Source: Fuerstiella sp. | GTDB lineage: Bacteria > Planctomycetota > Planctomycetia > Planctomycetales > Planctomycetaceae | Assembly (NCBI GenBank): GCA_022843805.1 | Contig: JALHMY010000036.1 | Coordinates: 19,989-83,988 of the forward strand | Direction of reading: 5' to 3' | DNA: 64,000 nucleotides | Shown here: piece by piece, positions 1-9,566 of the stretch | Layout of the letters: the number at the start of each line of letters is the position of its first letter | Numbering within the stretch: position 1 is the stretch's first letter | The notes under the pieces: model-generated | Seen by the model: the letters and a program-made list of their open reading frames with translations, nothing else | Database searches by the model: none | What the model was told of the DNA's origin: nothing | Made by a program: the position numbers and the translations under genes

Positions 1-972
1 TATTTCTGAGTTCCGATGCATAATCGGACGAGATTCAGCCAACTGCAGCGGCCTGAGTGGACTACCCGGCAGCGCTGAGTGATCCATCACTGAAACGAAC
101 TTCCACATTCTCAGATATTCAGGCAGCAGCCAGCGATACTTTCCCAGATTGCGGTAATGCCGAATATGTGCCAGTCTGCTGATCGCACTCAGCTGGGGTT
201 GCTCGGAATCCATCTCCCAGCTTTGAAAGTACATCACGAATGGCGATCGCATTGTTTGCACCCAATGTGAAACGGCTGAGCGCATCAGTGCATTGGGTAA
301 CTGTCGCTGATAATTGCCACCAGCAATCGGAAACCAGTTTCCGCAAACAGAAATTGTTGAGGGTGGAATCTCCAGAAGTTCTCCTGCTCGCAGATGATTC
401 ACATGAATTACCCGACGTTCAGGATTATTTCGGAAGTCACGATGTCTCGGCATCAGGCTTGAGTCATAGAGGTAGCCGGCCTCACGCACGTCCTCAAGAA
501 AATTCAGCGTGCTGCTTCTGAGCCAGCCATCGGAAAGTCGAAAACCGCGGATGGCAGTTCCAGTAACATCCTCAAGCAGCAATCGTGAACGTTTCAGATC
601 TTCGAAGCGCTCATGACGTTCCAGCTGCAACAGAGGCTGATGCAGGTATCCCCGGCTGGCAACTTCATGGCCCGAATCACTGATCAGGCGTATGAGTTCC
701 GGATACTTCTCAGCAATCCAGCCCAGAACAAAAAACGTGGCCGTCGTCCGGTTCTCGGACAACACCGCCAGAGTTTCTTCCACACTGCTCTGAAGCCGCG
801 AATCGAATCGATACCAGTTTCTGGAATCAATAAAGCGATGAAAGACGCCTGCCTGAAAGTACTCTTCCACATTAATAGTCAGAATCTGCGTTGTGCAGGG
901 GTCAGCCGGACCGTTGCTGTCGTTGCCAGCAGACGACTGATTTGATAGCAGGAGATTCTTCAGTATCGGCAT
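1..972 (-). CDS. Polysaccharide deacetylase-like protein (partial, catalytically altered)
   Basis: This gene is cut by the left window edge; 324 N-terminal residues are visible, starting at an ATG at 972. The protein follows the NodB-type deacetylases that carry a DUF3473 tail and are found in exosortase/EPS loci: an LTINVEEYFQ opening near residues 31-40, TATFFVLGWIAEKYP near 77-91, GHEVASRGYLHQ at 101-112, and a MYFQSWEMD segment near 247-255 followed by a HYRNL element. Family members usually read TIDVEDYF, HELASHGY, GYRAPSFS and YFHPWEID at these places. Here the metal or catalytic positions are changed (N34 for Asp, R107 for His, L146-S147 for Ala-Pro, Q250 for His). The fold assignment is firm, but deacetylase activity is doubtful. 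There is no classical signal peptide. It probably belongs to an extracellular polysaccharide locus that continues to the left. Confidence 0.8.
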   Translation of the reverse strand, partial: MPILKNLLLSNQSSAGNDSNGPADPCTTQILTINVEEYFQAGVFHRFIDSRNWYRFDSRLQSSVEETLAVLSENRTTATFFVLGWIAEKYPELIRLISDSGHEVASRGYLHQPLLQLERHERFEDLKRSRLLLEDVTGTAIRGFRLSDGWLRSSTLNFLEDVREAGYLYDSSLMPRHRDFRNNPERRVIHVNHLRAGELLEIPPSTISVCGNWFPIAGGNYQRQLPNALMRSAVSHWVQTMRSPFVMYFQSWEMDSEQPQLSAISRLAHIRHYRNLGKYRWLLPEYLRMWKFVSVMDHSALPGSPLRPLQLAESRPIMHRNSEI

Positions 973-1266
973 GAGAGAGCAGCTGGCAGACGATTGAAGT
1001 GAGGCAAACAGGCAAGGACAAAGCCATGCCCGAGTGAACAGCGGTTTTTGTTGATGAAAAAGTCAGGCTGTATTGATGGGAAAACGATGCACGGTCGTTG
1101 TTTCCCGCAGTGAACTCTAGTTCTCGAAACACCACGTGTGCCGTTGATTTTCGGCCTCAGATGCCGTTTCCTGTGTTCCAGTCCGGCATCATTGCACGTG
1201 TTGTAGCGATCGAATCAGGTATCAGGCCGCATTGAAAAAAATCGATTACTGTCGATGAACTAACGC

Positions 1267-3471
1267 TCACTGACCCGCGAATTCGGTTCTCCGGTCAGGA
1301 TTGAAGGCCTGCTCAATGCGTTCTCTGACCCATCTGCGTACAGAATGACAGAAGTATTGTCCGACTGACTCTGATGGAAGACCAAATGAGACAGCGCCTC
1401 GCTCTCCGCAGCGCAGCCCAACAGCGTCCGCCTCTGACAATGAGATTACCCCGTCGAAACGATGTTCGGTCAGCAACAGTCCATGCGTTGTCCCAGGTTT
1501 CGCGTTTTCCGACGGTATGACTTCAAGAGGGCCGCCACTGGCCGCGGACATTGCCGGGTGAACAAGTTTTCGAGTCGCGGCCGGGCTGATTCGCATCAAC
1601 TGTCCGCGAATCGGGGTCCTCGTACCAACCCGCACGTTCAGGAAATCATTGTGACATCGCAGGGCAGTATCAAGCTCCTTCGCGCCAATCGATAGTCGAA
1701 ACTCTTTTTGCTTCTCCGAACCAATCGTAAGGATCTCCTCTCCGGCTTCAATATACCTCCCGAGGATAAAGTTCAGCTGTCTGCCGATCACTTGTCCGGA
1801 CACCTGTGCATAGATCGAGAGTTTTCCCTGCTGTGCTTCCGAATCCATCAACCTGATGCGAAGTGAAGCGAGTTTCGATCGAGCGATACTGATGGTGCCT
1901 GAATCATTTTCTCGAACCGCTTTTTGCAGCCGAATTTCTTCTTCACGGCAGATCTCATACAGGTTCAGATACTCCGTGACAATGTCAGGATTCTTCAGTT
2001 CAGCCAGCAGATCACCTGCTCTGACAGTCTGTCCATCGCTGACATGGATGGCTGCCACGAAACCGGGGACTGCTGCACGAACAACTTCCGCACTGGAGTA
2101 ATCCACGATTCCGGGAGCGGTAATCATGACAGGCGCTGGCGCTGCGAAAACCAGCAGGCCCGCCGAAGTTATCACGGTCGAAATCAGCAAAAGACCACGC
2201 ACAAACTGAAGCCGAGAGTATTTCCAGACCTCCACGCAGCTTTTGCCAGTTGCGTACAATGGTCTTCCAATCCAGATAATGATCCCAACGATGGTCAGGG
2301 CAATTCCGGCTCCGTGATAGAATGCGGAGGCCGCAATCAGAATTGAACTGCAAACCAAACCTCGCCAGATCACTGTCAGAATGCCGTAAGTGAAAAGAAT
2401 GTGATGTTGCACACCCGTCGCAGAGAGGCGGACGCTATTGCCTCCGATTATCCAGCGGCGCAACGTGTCGTTCACCGCCGTCATGGAATCACCCGATAAA
2501 TTCGGAATGTTCAGCAGGTCGGAAAGCATGTAATACCCGTCAAATCGCATCAGTGGATTCAGGTTAAACAACATGGTGGACAAACTGGCCATGACAATCA
2601 CGTTGTGGAGAAGGTGGGCATAGTTTGCAGAGTCGCACTGACACCAAACCACAGCCGCCACCGCTGCCGCAAGCAGTTCAACGTAAATCCCGGCAGCAGC
2701 CGTATGCAGTCGCTGTCCTCGTGAACGAAACGACCAGCATGATGTCGCATCGACCCAGGGCAGCGGCGCAAAAAATGCCAGCACAATTCCCATTCTTCTG
2801 ACGCTGCCGCCATAACGCACACAGACGAGCCCATGTGCTGTTTCGTGAAGTGCCTTCAGCCCAATCCAGGCAATAAACAACCACAACCAGTTGTTGGGTG
2901 AAAAGACTGTTTCAGAAGCCTTCCAAAACCTCGTCCAGTCATTGCGAATCATTATTCCGGCAGAAAGCATGAGCATCAGCCCGGCAACCGTGGCGGAAAA
3001 AGAAAACATCCAGCCCGTGTATGGCAGCATCGCTCTCAAAAAACGGTCAGGACTTGCGACAGGAATCATGATCCACAGCGGATTGAACGAACGGCTGCTG
3101 TCTGCTGACTGAGTGGCAACTGATAAAGATTTACAGACGTCCGTCCCCTGTGCTCCGGCATCAGCGATATTTGCCAGCTTCTTATCCAGCAGCCACGAGT
3201 AAACAATCAGAGCCTTTTCCTGACTTAATGCATCAGAGCCACTCACCTGCGCAGCAATTGCCAGTGCCTCAGCAAATGAAGTGTCTCCATTGAGAAGTGA
3301 AATAAAGGTATATTCGGCGTATCCCACTCGATAGAACGCCGACGTACCCGGCACTTCGATATGATAAAATGTCTCTCTTCCATACTGTTGCGGAATGAAT
3401 CGCAGGTCGGATCGCAGCTTCATTCGCGTACGAGTCAGCTCAATCGTTGAATTGTCGATCGGACACTGCAT
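1267..3471 (-). CDS. PqqD-like / M50 site-2 protease / HlyD hybrid membrane protein (locus A)
   Basis: The longest frame begins at a TTG at 3513, but the ATG at 3471 gives 734 residues and matches the length of the paralogue at 34651-36849. Order of parts: a soluble N-terminal PqqD-like region (about 1-110); membrane segments; the zinc-protease motif HETAH at 209-213 within a helix; the second M50 hallmark NPLMRFDGYY near 305-314; more membrane segments; then, after about residue 445, a lipoyl/HlyD arm (PGFVAAIHVSDGQTVRAG) with a short coiled coil and beta-barrel part. This matches proteins annotated as site-2 protease family/HlyD adaptor, or putative peptide zinc metalloprotease. It is last in an operon with the two upstream genes (69 nt from the stop of the 662-residue gene to the upstream TTG). 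The substrate is unknown; it may bind or process an exported polypeptide. Confidence 0.85.
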   Translation of the reverse strand: MQCPIDNSTIELTRTRMKLRSDLRFIPQQYGRETFYHIEVPGTSAFYRVGYAEYTFISLLNGDTSFAEALAIAAQVSGSDALSQEKALIVYSWLLDKKLANIADAGAQGTDVCKSLSVATQSADSSRSFNPLWIMIPVASPDRFLRAMLPYTGWMFSFSATVAGLMLMLSAGIMIRNDWTRFWKASETVFSPNNWLWLFIAWIGLKALHETAHGLVCVRYGGSVRRMGIVLAFFAPLPWVDATSCWSFRSRGQRLHTAAAGIYVELLAAAVAAVVWCQCDSANYAHLLHNVIVMASLSTMLFNLNPLMRFDGYYMLSDLLNIPNLSGDSMTAVNDTLRRWIIGGNSVRLSATGVQHHILFTYGILTVIWRGLVCSSILIAASAFYHGAGIALTIVGIIIWIGRPLYATGKSCVEVWKYSRLQFVRGLLLISTVITSAGLLVFAAPAPVMITAPGIVDYSSAEVVRAAVPGFVAAIHVSDGQTVRAGDLLAELKNPDIVTEYLNLYEICREEEIRLQKAVRENDSGTISIARSKLASLRIRLMDSEAQQGKLSIYAQVSGQVIGRQLNFILGRYIEAGEEILTIGSEKQKEFRLSIGAKELDTALRCHNDFLNVRVGTRTPIRGQLMRISPAATRKLVHPAMSAASGGPLEVIPSENAKPGTTHGLLLTEHRFDGVISLSEADAVGLRCGERGAVSFGLPSESVGQYFCHSVRRWVRERIEQAFNPDRRTEFAGQ

Positions 3472-3582
3472 TTCAACACCAGGACTGGGATCGAAGATAA
3501 CACCAGGTTGCAATTCGGAACTTTTACCGTTCAGGCCGGGATGTCCTGTTTCGCTGGTTCAGAGCAAACCCGAAATTTCAGA

Positions 3583-5571
3583 TCACCATCCCATCCAGCC
3601 CATCAGATGTGCGATCGGCTTGTGAAACAGATTCCAGCCCACCGAATGGCGATCTGACTCAATTCTGATCTGTGCTCGCATGCCGGGTCTCAGCTGCTGG
3701 CTCGGATTCATTAACTCAGCTTCTGCTACAAATACGTTTTCGTTATCTCGCAGCTCTGCGCGAGGATGAATTCTGCGAATCGTTGAATACAGAATCTGCT
3801 CGGGAGCAGAATCCGGCTGCATGCTGATCACCATGCCCGGTCGGATGTGGCGAACTTCCACTTCCGGAACAGCGATTTCGACGCTCATGCGATCCAGCAG
3901 CGCCACCTCAAAGAGTGTCTGACCGGTTTTTAGTGGAACCCCCTCAGACTCCTTCAGGTCACCACTAACGACTATCCCATTGACGGGGCTGCGAATCTCC
4001 AGACTGAGGTCACGATGCTGAAGCAATTCCGTACGATTCTGCAGACGCTGAATTTCATGCGCGGAAATTGCAGCACTGCCGAATTCATGAGTGCTCAATT
4101 GTGTATTCCGCTCTTTCATTGCCTTATGTAAATCGGCCTGTATGCCAGCAAGCTCCCATTGCACTTCCCGACCATCCATGACGGCCAGCAGCTGATCACT
4201 CTGAACCAGATCACCCGGCTCCACCAGACTCTTCTGAAGCGGTCCGGAGAACGGTGCGGCGATGTAGCGACGCTCAACCGGCTGTAGCTCTCCCGAACAG
4301 TGAATTCTGTAAGGCATGGGCACAAACAGACAAAGTGCTGTCGAAATCCCGGTCAGCAGTATGGCCTTCAGCTTCTGCCTGCTGAAGATGCGTCTTATCT
4401 GAAGAAGCCGAACGAGCCACTGCCCCTGCTGCAAACGCACAGTCAGGTCAAGACTTGCACTGATTGCAGGAGCTGCAGCATTCAGAAATCTGAGTGCTCT
4501 GACACGATTTCCTTCAGACTTCGCAGTGGCAACTCCGGATGAGGAGTCATGATCGCCGTCGCTGTCAAACTCGGCGAGAATGGCACCACACCAAAGACCA
4601 GTTGAAGTCAGCATGGGAACTGTTACAAGTGTTTTGGTTTGTAAATGTGTTGCCAGTTGCTGATGTGCGAGCAGAGAATGACGATTCTGAAGAGATTGAC
4701 AGGGCCAGATGGCACCGGCAGATCTGACCAGCGACTCAGTTAAAGCGGCTTCGATCAGTCGACATTGTTCCGTGCGGCTGTCGAACTGATCCTGCCCGGA
4801 GATTGCCATCACCCGCAGATTTGCCCCACTGGAATCACAGAGTCCCACACATACACGAGATGCAGTAAGAATTTCCAGCAGAGAATCTGCCAGGCCGCGG
4901 CAGGCATCCCGCGCATTTCCTGCATGGCTGACCCGTCCGGTCAGTTCGATCATTGCGGCAACGTCATTTGCATCGTTCGCGGCTGCTGCCGCAGAACGGC
5001 TGATCAACCAGCACTCGACCTGTGAAGCCGTCAGTTTCAACAACAACGCTGGGTGAGAATCGCCGGCGAGTGGCTCGCCTGATTCAATGATGGCGACCAG
5101 ACACGCATGCTGCGGAGTTCCCGGGTACCATCCGGTTCTGAAAGGTACTGTCAGAATTTGCAATCGATCGCTGCCAGTAACCCTGCTGATCTGGTGTGAC
5201 TTTTTCTCCGATGCCTCTGCGGCCGTATCGAGAATCTGCTTTCGGACGGCGACTGAAATTCCGTCAGCCGGAGAAAAGAGGCCCCGCAGTTCCGCCTCCT
5301 GTCCAATTCGATCCCCTGCAGGTGAATACCATGCGGCAAACACACAATTCAGATGACGGTGAATGTCAGCGCCCAGCGCTAGCTGCATTTCCGCAATCGT
5401 GGTGCTTTTCCCGATGGCGGACCAGAGTTCTGCACCGTCCTGCGTTTCAGACACTCGTGGTGCTGAATCCGACTCTTTTAAGGGACAGGCTTTCTCGCGC
5501 GAACGGGGTTCGAGCCACGGTGGGTACGAACCATGAAGTGAATTTTCTTCCGAAATCGCTGCATCGCTCAT
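3583..5571 (-). CDS. HlyD-type membrane fusion protein with cytoplasmic GAF-like region (locus A)
   Basis: A 662-residue protein without a signal peptide. About 400 N-terminal residues are predicted cytoplasmic, with weak GAF-like stretches near 60-190 and 205-375. One membrane helix follows (about 402-418), then a lipoyl half-motif (IAAPFSGPLQKSLVEPGDLV near 437-456), a helical hairpin near 470-530, the second lipoyl half (LEIRSPVNGIVVSGDL) and a beta-barrel. The C-terminal half is a standard membrane-fusion adaptor reaching into the periplasm; the N-terminal half looks like a ligand or protein sensor. It starts 14 nt after the adaptor gene at 5586-6530 and is followed by the M50/HlyD hybrid. 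The GAF assignment rests on general sequence character and is less sure than the HlyD part. A paralogue lies at 38036-39922. Confidence 0.8.
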   Translation of the reverse strand: MSDAAISEENSLHGSYPPWLEPRSREKACPLKESDSAPRVSETQDGAELWSAIGKSTTIAEMQLALGADIHRHLNCVFAAWYSPAGDRIGQEAELRGLFSPADGISVAVRKQILDTAAEASEKKSHQISRVTGSDRLQILTVPFRTGWYPGTPQHACLVAIIESGEPLAGDSHPALLLKLTASQVECWLISRSAAAAANDANDVAAMIELTGRVSHAGNARDACRGLADSLLEILTASRVCVGLCDSSGANLRVMAISGQDQFDSRTEQCRLIEAALTESLVRSAGAIWPCQSLQNRHSLLAHQQLATHLQTKTLVTVPMLTSTGLWCGAILAEFDSDGDHDSSSGVATAKSEGNRVRALRFLNAAAPAISASLDLTVRLQQGQWLVRLLQIRRIFSRQKLKAILLTGISTALCLFVPMPYRIHCSGELQPVERRYIAAPFSGPLQKSLVEPGDLVQSDQLLAVMDGREVQWELAGIQADLHKAMKERNTQLSTHEFGSAAISAHEIQRLQNRTELLQHRDLSLEIRSPVNGIVVSGDLKESEGVPLKTGQTLFEVALLDRMSVEIAVPEVEVRHIRPGMVISMQPDSAPEQILYSTIRRIHPRAELRDNENVFVAEAELMNPSQQLRPGMRAQIRIESDRHSVGWNLFHKPIAHLMGWMGW

Positions 5572-5585
5572 GGTGTGAAACTTCG

Positions 5586-6530
5586 TCAGTTACGCTGAGC
5601 AATCGGGGAATCTGTCGATACTGGATCAGCCGGGCCTCGCCCCGGCACCAGGACAACACGCTCGCCGGCGTGCAATAGTCCGGATGGATTGGGCAAACGA
5701 ACTTTAACACGCACCGAGGTATTCGACGGATCAGCAACAGGAGATACAAACTCCACGAACCCCTCTGTGTCGCTTTGCTCCGCACCTAACCGCAATTGCA
5801 CTCTCTGACCGTTGCGGAATGCGGTTCGCTGGGCAAGCGGCACCGAAAAAACGGCCAGAAGCGGATTGAGCTGGACCACCTTCAGCACAACCGGGTCCGA
5901 GGGCGAAACGAATTCTCCAGGTTCCTTAAATATCTCGGACACGACTCCATCAATTGGAGACCGCAGCTGACGCTGCTCCAGCTGCGCCTCGATACGAAGG
6001 AACTCCAGTTCGCGGATGGCAAGATCTTCCCGAACAGTCTGTACACGAGCTTCTGCCACTGCCGATTCCATCAGATTTCGTTCGACTTCCCGCTGTGATG
6101 CATGATCACGTTCTCTCAGCTCCAGAAGCTTCTTTCTCTCGTTTTCCTTCAGTTCGTAGTCTGCGAGAGCCGACTTCAGCGGCCCCGTAACCGATTTACT
6201 CGAACGGGAAACTTCCAATGCCGCTTTTAGTACCTGATTATCCAGGCGGGCCAGCAGACTTCCGGCCGTCACATGATCCCCCTCTCGAACTTCAACAACT
6301 GACAGAGTCCCCATTTCGGATGCTGCTATGGCGAGGTCCCGGTAAGGTTCGGTAAAAGCCTCGATCTCGGAAGCGGGCTCAGGAAAAAGAACACCCGAGC
6401 CCGACTGAGTCGCAGATCCTGGTCCCGAACGGCGACTGGTTTGGGCTTCCACAGACAACAGTCCGGAGGAATAAACCAGCACGACGATCACAAAAGAAAG
6501 CAGCAGGGATTGAAACGCTGATAACCGCAT
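5586..6530 (-). CDS. Periplasmic adaptor, HlyD/RND-type membrane fusion protein (locus A)
   Basis: The ATG at 6530 (MRLSAFQS) gives 314 residues with a hydrophobic signal sequence ending near VEAQT; the frame is open further upstream only from a non-ATG codon. The mature part has a first lipoyl half (AIAASEMGTLSVVEVREGDHV), a coiled coil rich in Glu/Arg/Leu, a second lipoyl half (LRSPIDGVVSEIFKEPGEFV) and a beta-barrel/membrane-proximal domain near the end. This is the layout of adaptors that link inner-membrane machinery to TolC ducts. It is the first gene of the three-gene locus A operon; the next gene starts 14 nt downstream. No inner-membrane pump or ATPase gene accompanies it here. Confidence 0.85.
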   Translation of the reverse strand: MRLSAFQSLLLSFVIVVLVYSSGLLSVEAQTSRRSGPGSATQSGSGVLFPEPASEIEAFTEPYRDLAIAASEMGTLSVVEVREGDHVTAGSLLARLDNQVLKAALEVSRSSKSVTGPLKSALADYELKENERKKLLELRERDHASQREVERNLMESAVAEARVQTVREDLAIRELEFLRIEAQLEQRQLRSPIDGVVSEIFKEPGEFVSPSDPVVLKVVQLNPLLAVFSVPLAQRTAFRNGQRVQLRLGAEQSDTEGFVEFVSPVADPSNTSVRVKVRLPNPSGLLHAGERVVLVPGRGPADPVSTDSPIAQRN

Positions 6531-6751
6531 TACCCGATTCCAACAACAGCACAAGCCGGACTTCCGATTGAATGACGTTGTAGTCAGACAACATCAGATG
6601 TTGCAGATTTGCAACACAACGGCTGAACTGTAGGCCAGACTTCTGCCGGACGATGGTGCTTTTGCTGAGAGCACAGCGATACTGGTGGAGGTCTGCAGGG
6701 ATTGGAGGAATTATTCCGGCGGAGGGATGGGCAGCAATAACCGGGAAGAAG

Positions 6752-6784
6752 CAAAAAAAGCCCCGGCATGGTCACATGCCGGGG
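6752..6784 (-). terminator. Rho-independent terminator after ridA
   Basis: A perfect 10-bp stem (CCCCGGCATG at 6761-6770 with CATGCCGGGG at 6775-6784) closes a 4-nt loop. Read on the minus strand it is followed directly by a run of T residues (6753-6759 on this strand are A). It lies 47 nt beyond the ridA stop codon and separates ridA from the locus A operon. Confidence 0.85.
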
Positions 6785-6830
6785 CGAAATGTTTTACAGG
6801 ATTCGCAGGTTTTTGCCCGCAAATTAAGCC

Positions 6831-7274
6831 TCAGAGACTCCGGATCTCAAAAATTGCTTCGACTTCGACGGCAGCTCCCGTTGGCAGCGCAGCAAAACCA
6901 AGAGCACTTCGAGCATGCCAGCCATCGCCATCGGTACCATAGATGGCATGCAGCATATCGGACGCCCCGTTGATCACGAGATGCTGATCGGTAAAGTCAG
7001 GAGCAGAATACACACAACCAAGTAACTTGATCACTTTCAGACCGTTCAATGTGCCATGTGTGTGATACACCGATCTCAGGATCTTGCGACAGCATTCTTT
7101 TGCCGCTTCATATCCCTGATCAACGGTCAGATTCTTCCCAAGAACTCCTTTCATGTCACTCACATGTCCGGATGTGATCAGCAGGTTGCCCGTGCGAACA
7201 CACAGGTTCAGATAGCCAGGTTTCAGTGGCTCCAAACAGACTTCCAGTTCCTGAGCTTTTCGATTCGCGTCCAT
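6831..7274 (-). CDS. ridA: RidA/YjgF family protein (enamine/imine deaminase)
   Basis: A 147-residue cytosolic protein of the RidA (YER057c/UK114) family, which hydrolyses reactive enamine or imine intermediates such as 2-aminoacrylate. Family features are LLITSGHVSD near the front, the helix with YEAAKECCRKIL, and the C-terminal RSALGFAALPTGAAVEVEAIF, where the Arg and the LP pair are the usual ligand-binding signature. It is longer than the roughly 130-residue canonical enzyme and resembles the broader RidA subfamily found beside amino-acid genes. It lies 93 nt downstream of thrS on the same strand and is followed by a strong terminator, so the two are likely cotranscribed. Confidence 0.88.
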   Translation of the reverse strand: MDANRKAQELEVCLEPLKPGYLNLCVRTGNLLITSGHVSDMKGVLGKNLTVDQGYEAAKECCRKILRSVYHTHGTLNGLKVIKLLGCVYSAPDFTDQHLVINGASDMLHAIYGTDGDGWHARSALGFAALPTGAAVEVEAIFEIRSL

Positions 7275-7367
7275 CGATTCTGCCTTTCCTGATACGATAT
7301 AAGGTTTGACTGACTGTTTTGTTCATTTCGCGTGCCCGGGATGCGATCGCCGCCTGAATGCCGGGAA

Positions 7368-9566
7368 TTAATACTCGTTCTGTTCAGCACTCTGCCCTTC
7401 AAGTCCACTGAAGGAAAGTTTGGCCATCTGTCTGATGACTCGACGATCGCGTTCATCCGACAGCTTTCGGATCGCATCGTCAACGGCCATTACTCCCAGG
7501 TCACCATCAATTCGACAGCGAACAGCAACAGTATTTTGCTCCGCTTCCCTGGGTCCGCAAACGAGCATATACGGAATCAGATCCAGCTGTGCGTCTCGAA
7601 TCTTCGCCTGAACACGTGCGCTTTGCAGGTCGGTTGATACTCGAAATCCGGCATTTCTAAGTTTTTCTGCCACAGCTGTTGCGTAGTCATCGGTCTTTTC
7701 GCTGAGTGGCAGTACGCGGACCTGTTCCGGTGCCAGCCACAAAGGAAATGCGCCGGCAAAGTGTTCAATCAGCATCCCCACAAATCGTTCCATCGATCCA
7801 AACGGCGCTCGATGGATCATCACCGGGCGATGAGGTTTATTGTCAGGACCTGTGTATTCCAGATGAAAACGTTCCGGCAGATTGTAGTCCAGCTGCACGG
7901 TACCAAGCTGCCATTCGCGGCCCAGGCAGTCTTTGACCATAAAGTCGGCTTTTGGTCCATAAAAAGCGGCTTCACCTGGCATTTCGATAAACGACTGGCC
8001 CTGCTCCTGAAGAACTTTGCGCAAAGTGTTTTGTGCATTGTCCCAAAGTTCCTGCGTCCCCACATACTTGTCAGAAAGTGGGTCCCGAGTAGACAGCTGA
8101 ACGCGGTAGTCCTCAAGCCCGACTGCCTGAAGAACGAATCGCACCAGTCCCAGAGTATCTTTAAACTCCTGCTCAACCTGTTCCGGAGTGCAGAAGAGAT
8201 GCGCATCGTCCTGAGTCAGGCCGCGAACACGGAGCATCCCATTCAATTCCCCCGATTGTTCATGGCGATAGACGGTACCAAATTCGGCAAGCCGCACGGG
8301 CAAATCTCGATAACTGCGAGGCATTGCCTTGTACATTTGCACGTGGTGGGGGCAGTTCATTGGCTTCAGCAGGAAACGCTCCTGCTGTTTTTCCCACTTT
8401 CGCAACACTTCCCGCTTTTGGTCCGAAGTGCCGCCGGTCGGGAATTGCTCAACCTGAAAGCCAAGCAAAACAGCCGCATCCAGCAGTTTCTTTTCGTCTT
8501 CAGGCGATGGCGGGTTTAACGACGTGTCCTTCGGGTCAAGGCACCGAATCCAGTGGTCTACCAGCTGCCCCGCCGCATGGCCAAAAATCGGCGAGAACTG
8601 CGAGTCCCGGTAATACGGAAAGTGGCCGCTTGTTTCGTACATTTCAACTCGGCCAATATGCGGCGAGTACACCGGCTGATAGCCACGTCGCAGCAGTTCC
8701 CCCTTAATGAATTCCTCCAGAGTGGCTCGAATGGTTGCTCCTTTGGGCAGCCATAAACAAAGCCCCTGACCGACATCATTATTGATTGAGAACAGCCCCA
8801 GCCTCTTGCCGAGCACACGATGGTCACGTTTTTTCGCTTCTTCAATCTGTTCCAGATAAGCCTTCAGGTCTTTTCGATCAAACCAGGCAGTGCCATATAG
8901 CCTCTGCAAATGCCGACCACTCGCGTTACCTTTCCAATAGGAACCTGCAACGCTGAGAATCTTAAATGCCCTGATCCGCCCGGCATGCGGGACATGTGGG
9001 CCGCGGCACAGATCCACAAATTCTCCCTGACGGTAGAAGCTTAAAGATTCATGTTCCGCCAGACCGGTTCGAATATGCTCAACCTTCAGTTCCTGCTGCA
9101 GATCATCACAAAACTTCAGCGATTCATCCCGCGACATCGAAAATCGCTCAAACGGTTCGGCCTGATCAACGATTTTCTGCATTTCCGCCTCAATCCGCGG
9201 AAAGTCGTCTTCACTGATCGGTGTTGCCAGATCAAAGTCGTAGTAATAGCCGTTGCCCAGTGTCGGTCCAAAGGCCAGACCAACACCCGGGTACAGACGC
9301 ATCACGGCTCGAGCCATGACATGAGCACAACTGTGCCTCATTACACCCAATGATTCCGCATCTCGCTCCGTCAGAAGTCGCAACGGAACTGGTCGCTGTT
9401 CTGTCAATTCCGCAAGCGGACGCATCGCGTCCGCAATTGTTCCATCAACACTGGCAGCCACCGTGGCCTTCGCAAGCCGTTCACCAATACTCGCAGCAAC
9501 ATCCAGCGCTGATGCATTGTCAGCCTGGTCGAGAACAGTCCCGTCGGGAAGTTGTACCTGAATCAT
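7368..9566 (-). CDS. thrS: Threonine--tRNA ligase with an extra catalytic-domain insertion
   Basis: A 732-residue class II aminoacyl-tRNA synthetase that charges tRNA-Thr. In order: TGS domain (about 1-62); editing domain with HSCAH at 78-82 and the HVPHAG region near 191-196; catalytic core starting near residue 250, with KPMNCPHH at 401-408 (zinc Cys), the class II motif 2 region [19 protein letters not shown], and [15 protein letters not shown]; then the anticodon-binding domain ending near RKL. Bacterial ThrS is usually near 640 residues. The excess lies mostly between [14 protein letters not shown] and FLLKPMNCP (about residues 328-398), a Pro/Asp/Lys-rich insertion just before the zinc Cys. 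No T-box-like leader was seen upstream. Confidence 0.97.
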   Translation of the reverse strand: MIQVQLPDGTVLDQADNASALDVAASIGERLAKATVAASVDGTIADAMRPLAELTEQRPVPLRLLTERDAESLGVMRHSCAHVMARAVMRLYPGVGLAFGPTLGNGYYYDFDLATPISEDDFPRIEAEMQKIVDQAEPFERFSMSRDESLKFCDDLQQELKVEHIRTGLAEHESLSFYRQGEFVDLCRGPHVPHAGRIRAFKILSVAGSYWKGNASGRHLQRLYGTAWFDRKDLKAYLEQIEEAKKRDHRVLGKRLGLFSINNDVGQGLCLWLPKGATIRATLEEFIKGELLRRGYQPVYSPHIGRVEMYETSGHFPYYRDSQFSPIFGHAAGQLVDHWIRCLDPKDTSLNPPSPEDEKKLLDAAVLLGFQVEQFPTGGTSDQKREVLRKWEKQQERFLLKPMNCPHHVQMYKAMPRSYRDLPVRLAEFGTVYRHEQSGELNGMLRVRGLTQDDAHLFCTPEQVEQEFKDTLGLVRFVLQAVGLEDYRVQLSTRDPLSDKYVGTQELWDNAQNTLRKVLQEQGQSFIEMPGEAAFYGPKADFMVKDCLGREWQLGTVQLDYNLPERFHLEYTGPDNKPHRPVMIHRAPFGSMERFVGMLIEHFAGAFPLWLAPEQVRVLPLSEKTDDYATAVAEKLRNAGFRVSTDLQSARVQAKIRDAQLDLIPYMLVCGPREAEQNTVAVRCRIDGDLGVMAVDDAIRKLSDERDRRVIRQMAKLSFSGLEGQSAEQNEY

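Noticed and set aside
902..1135. A 77-codon minus-strand frame before the deacetylase gene
   Set aside because: Overlaps the first 70 nt of the deacetylase gene in another frame and has no start signal or recognisable sequence.
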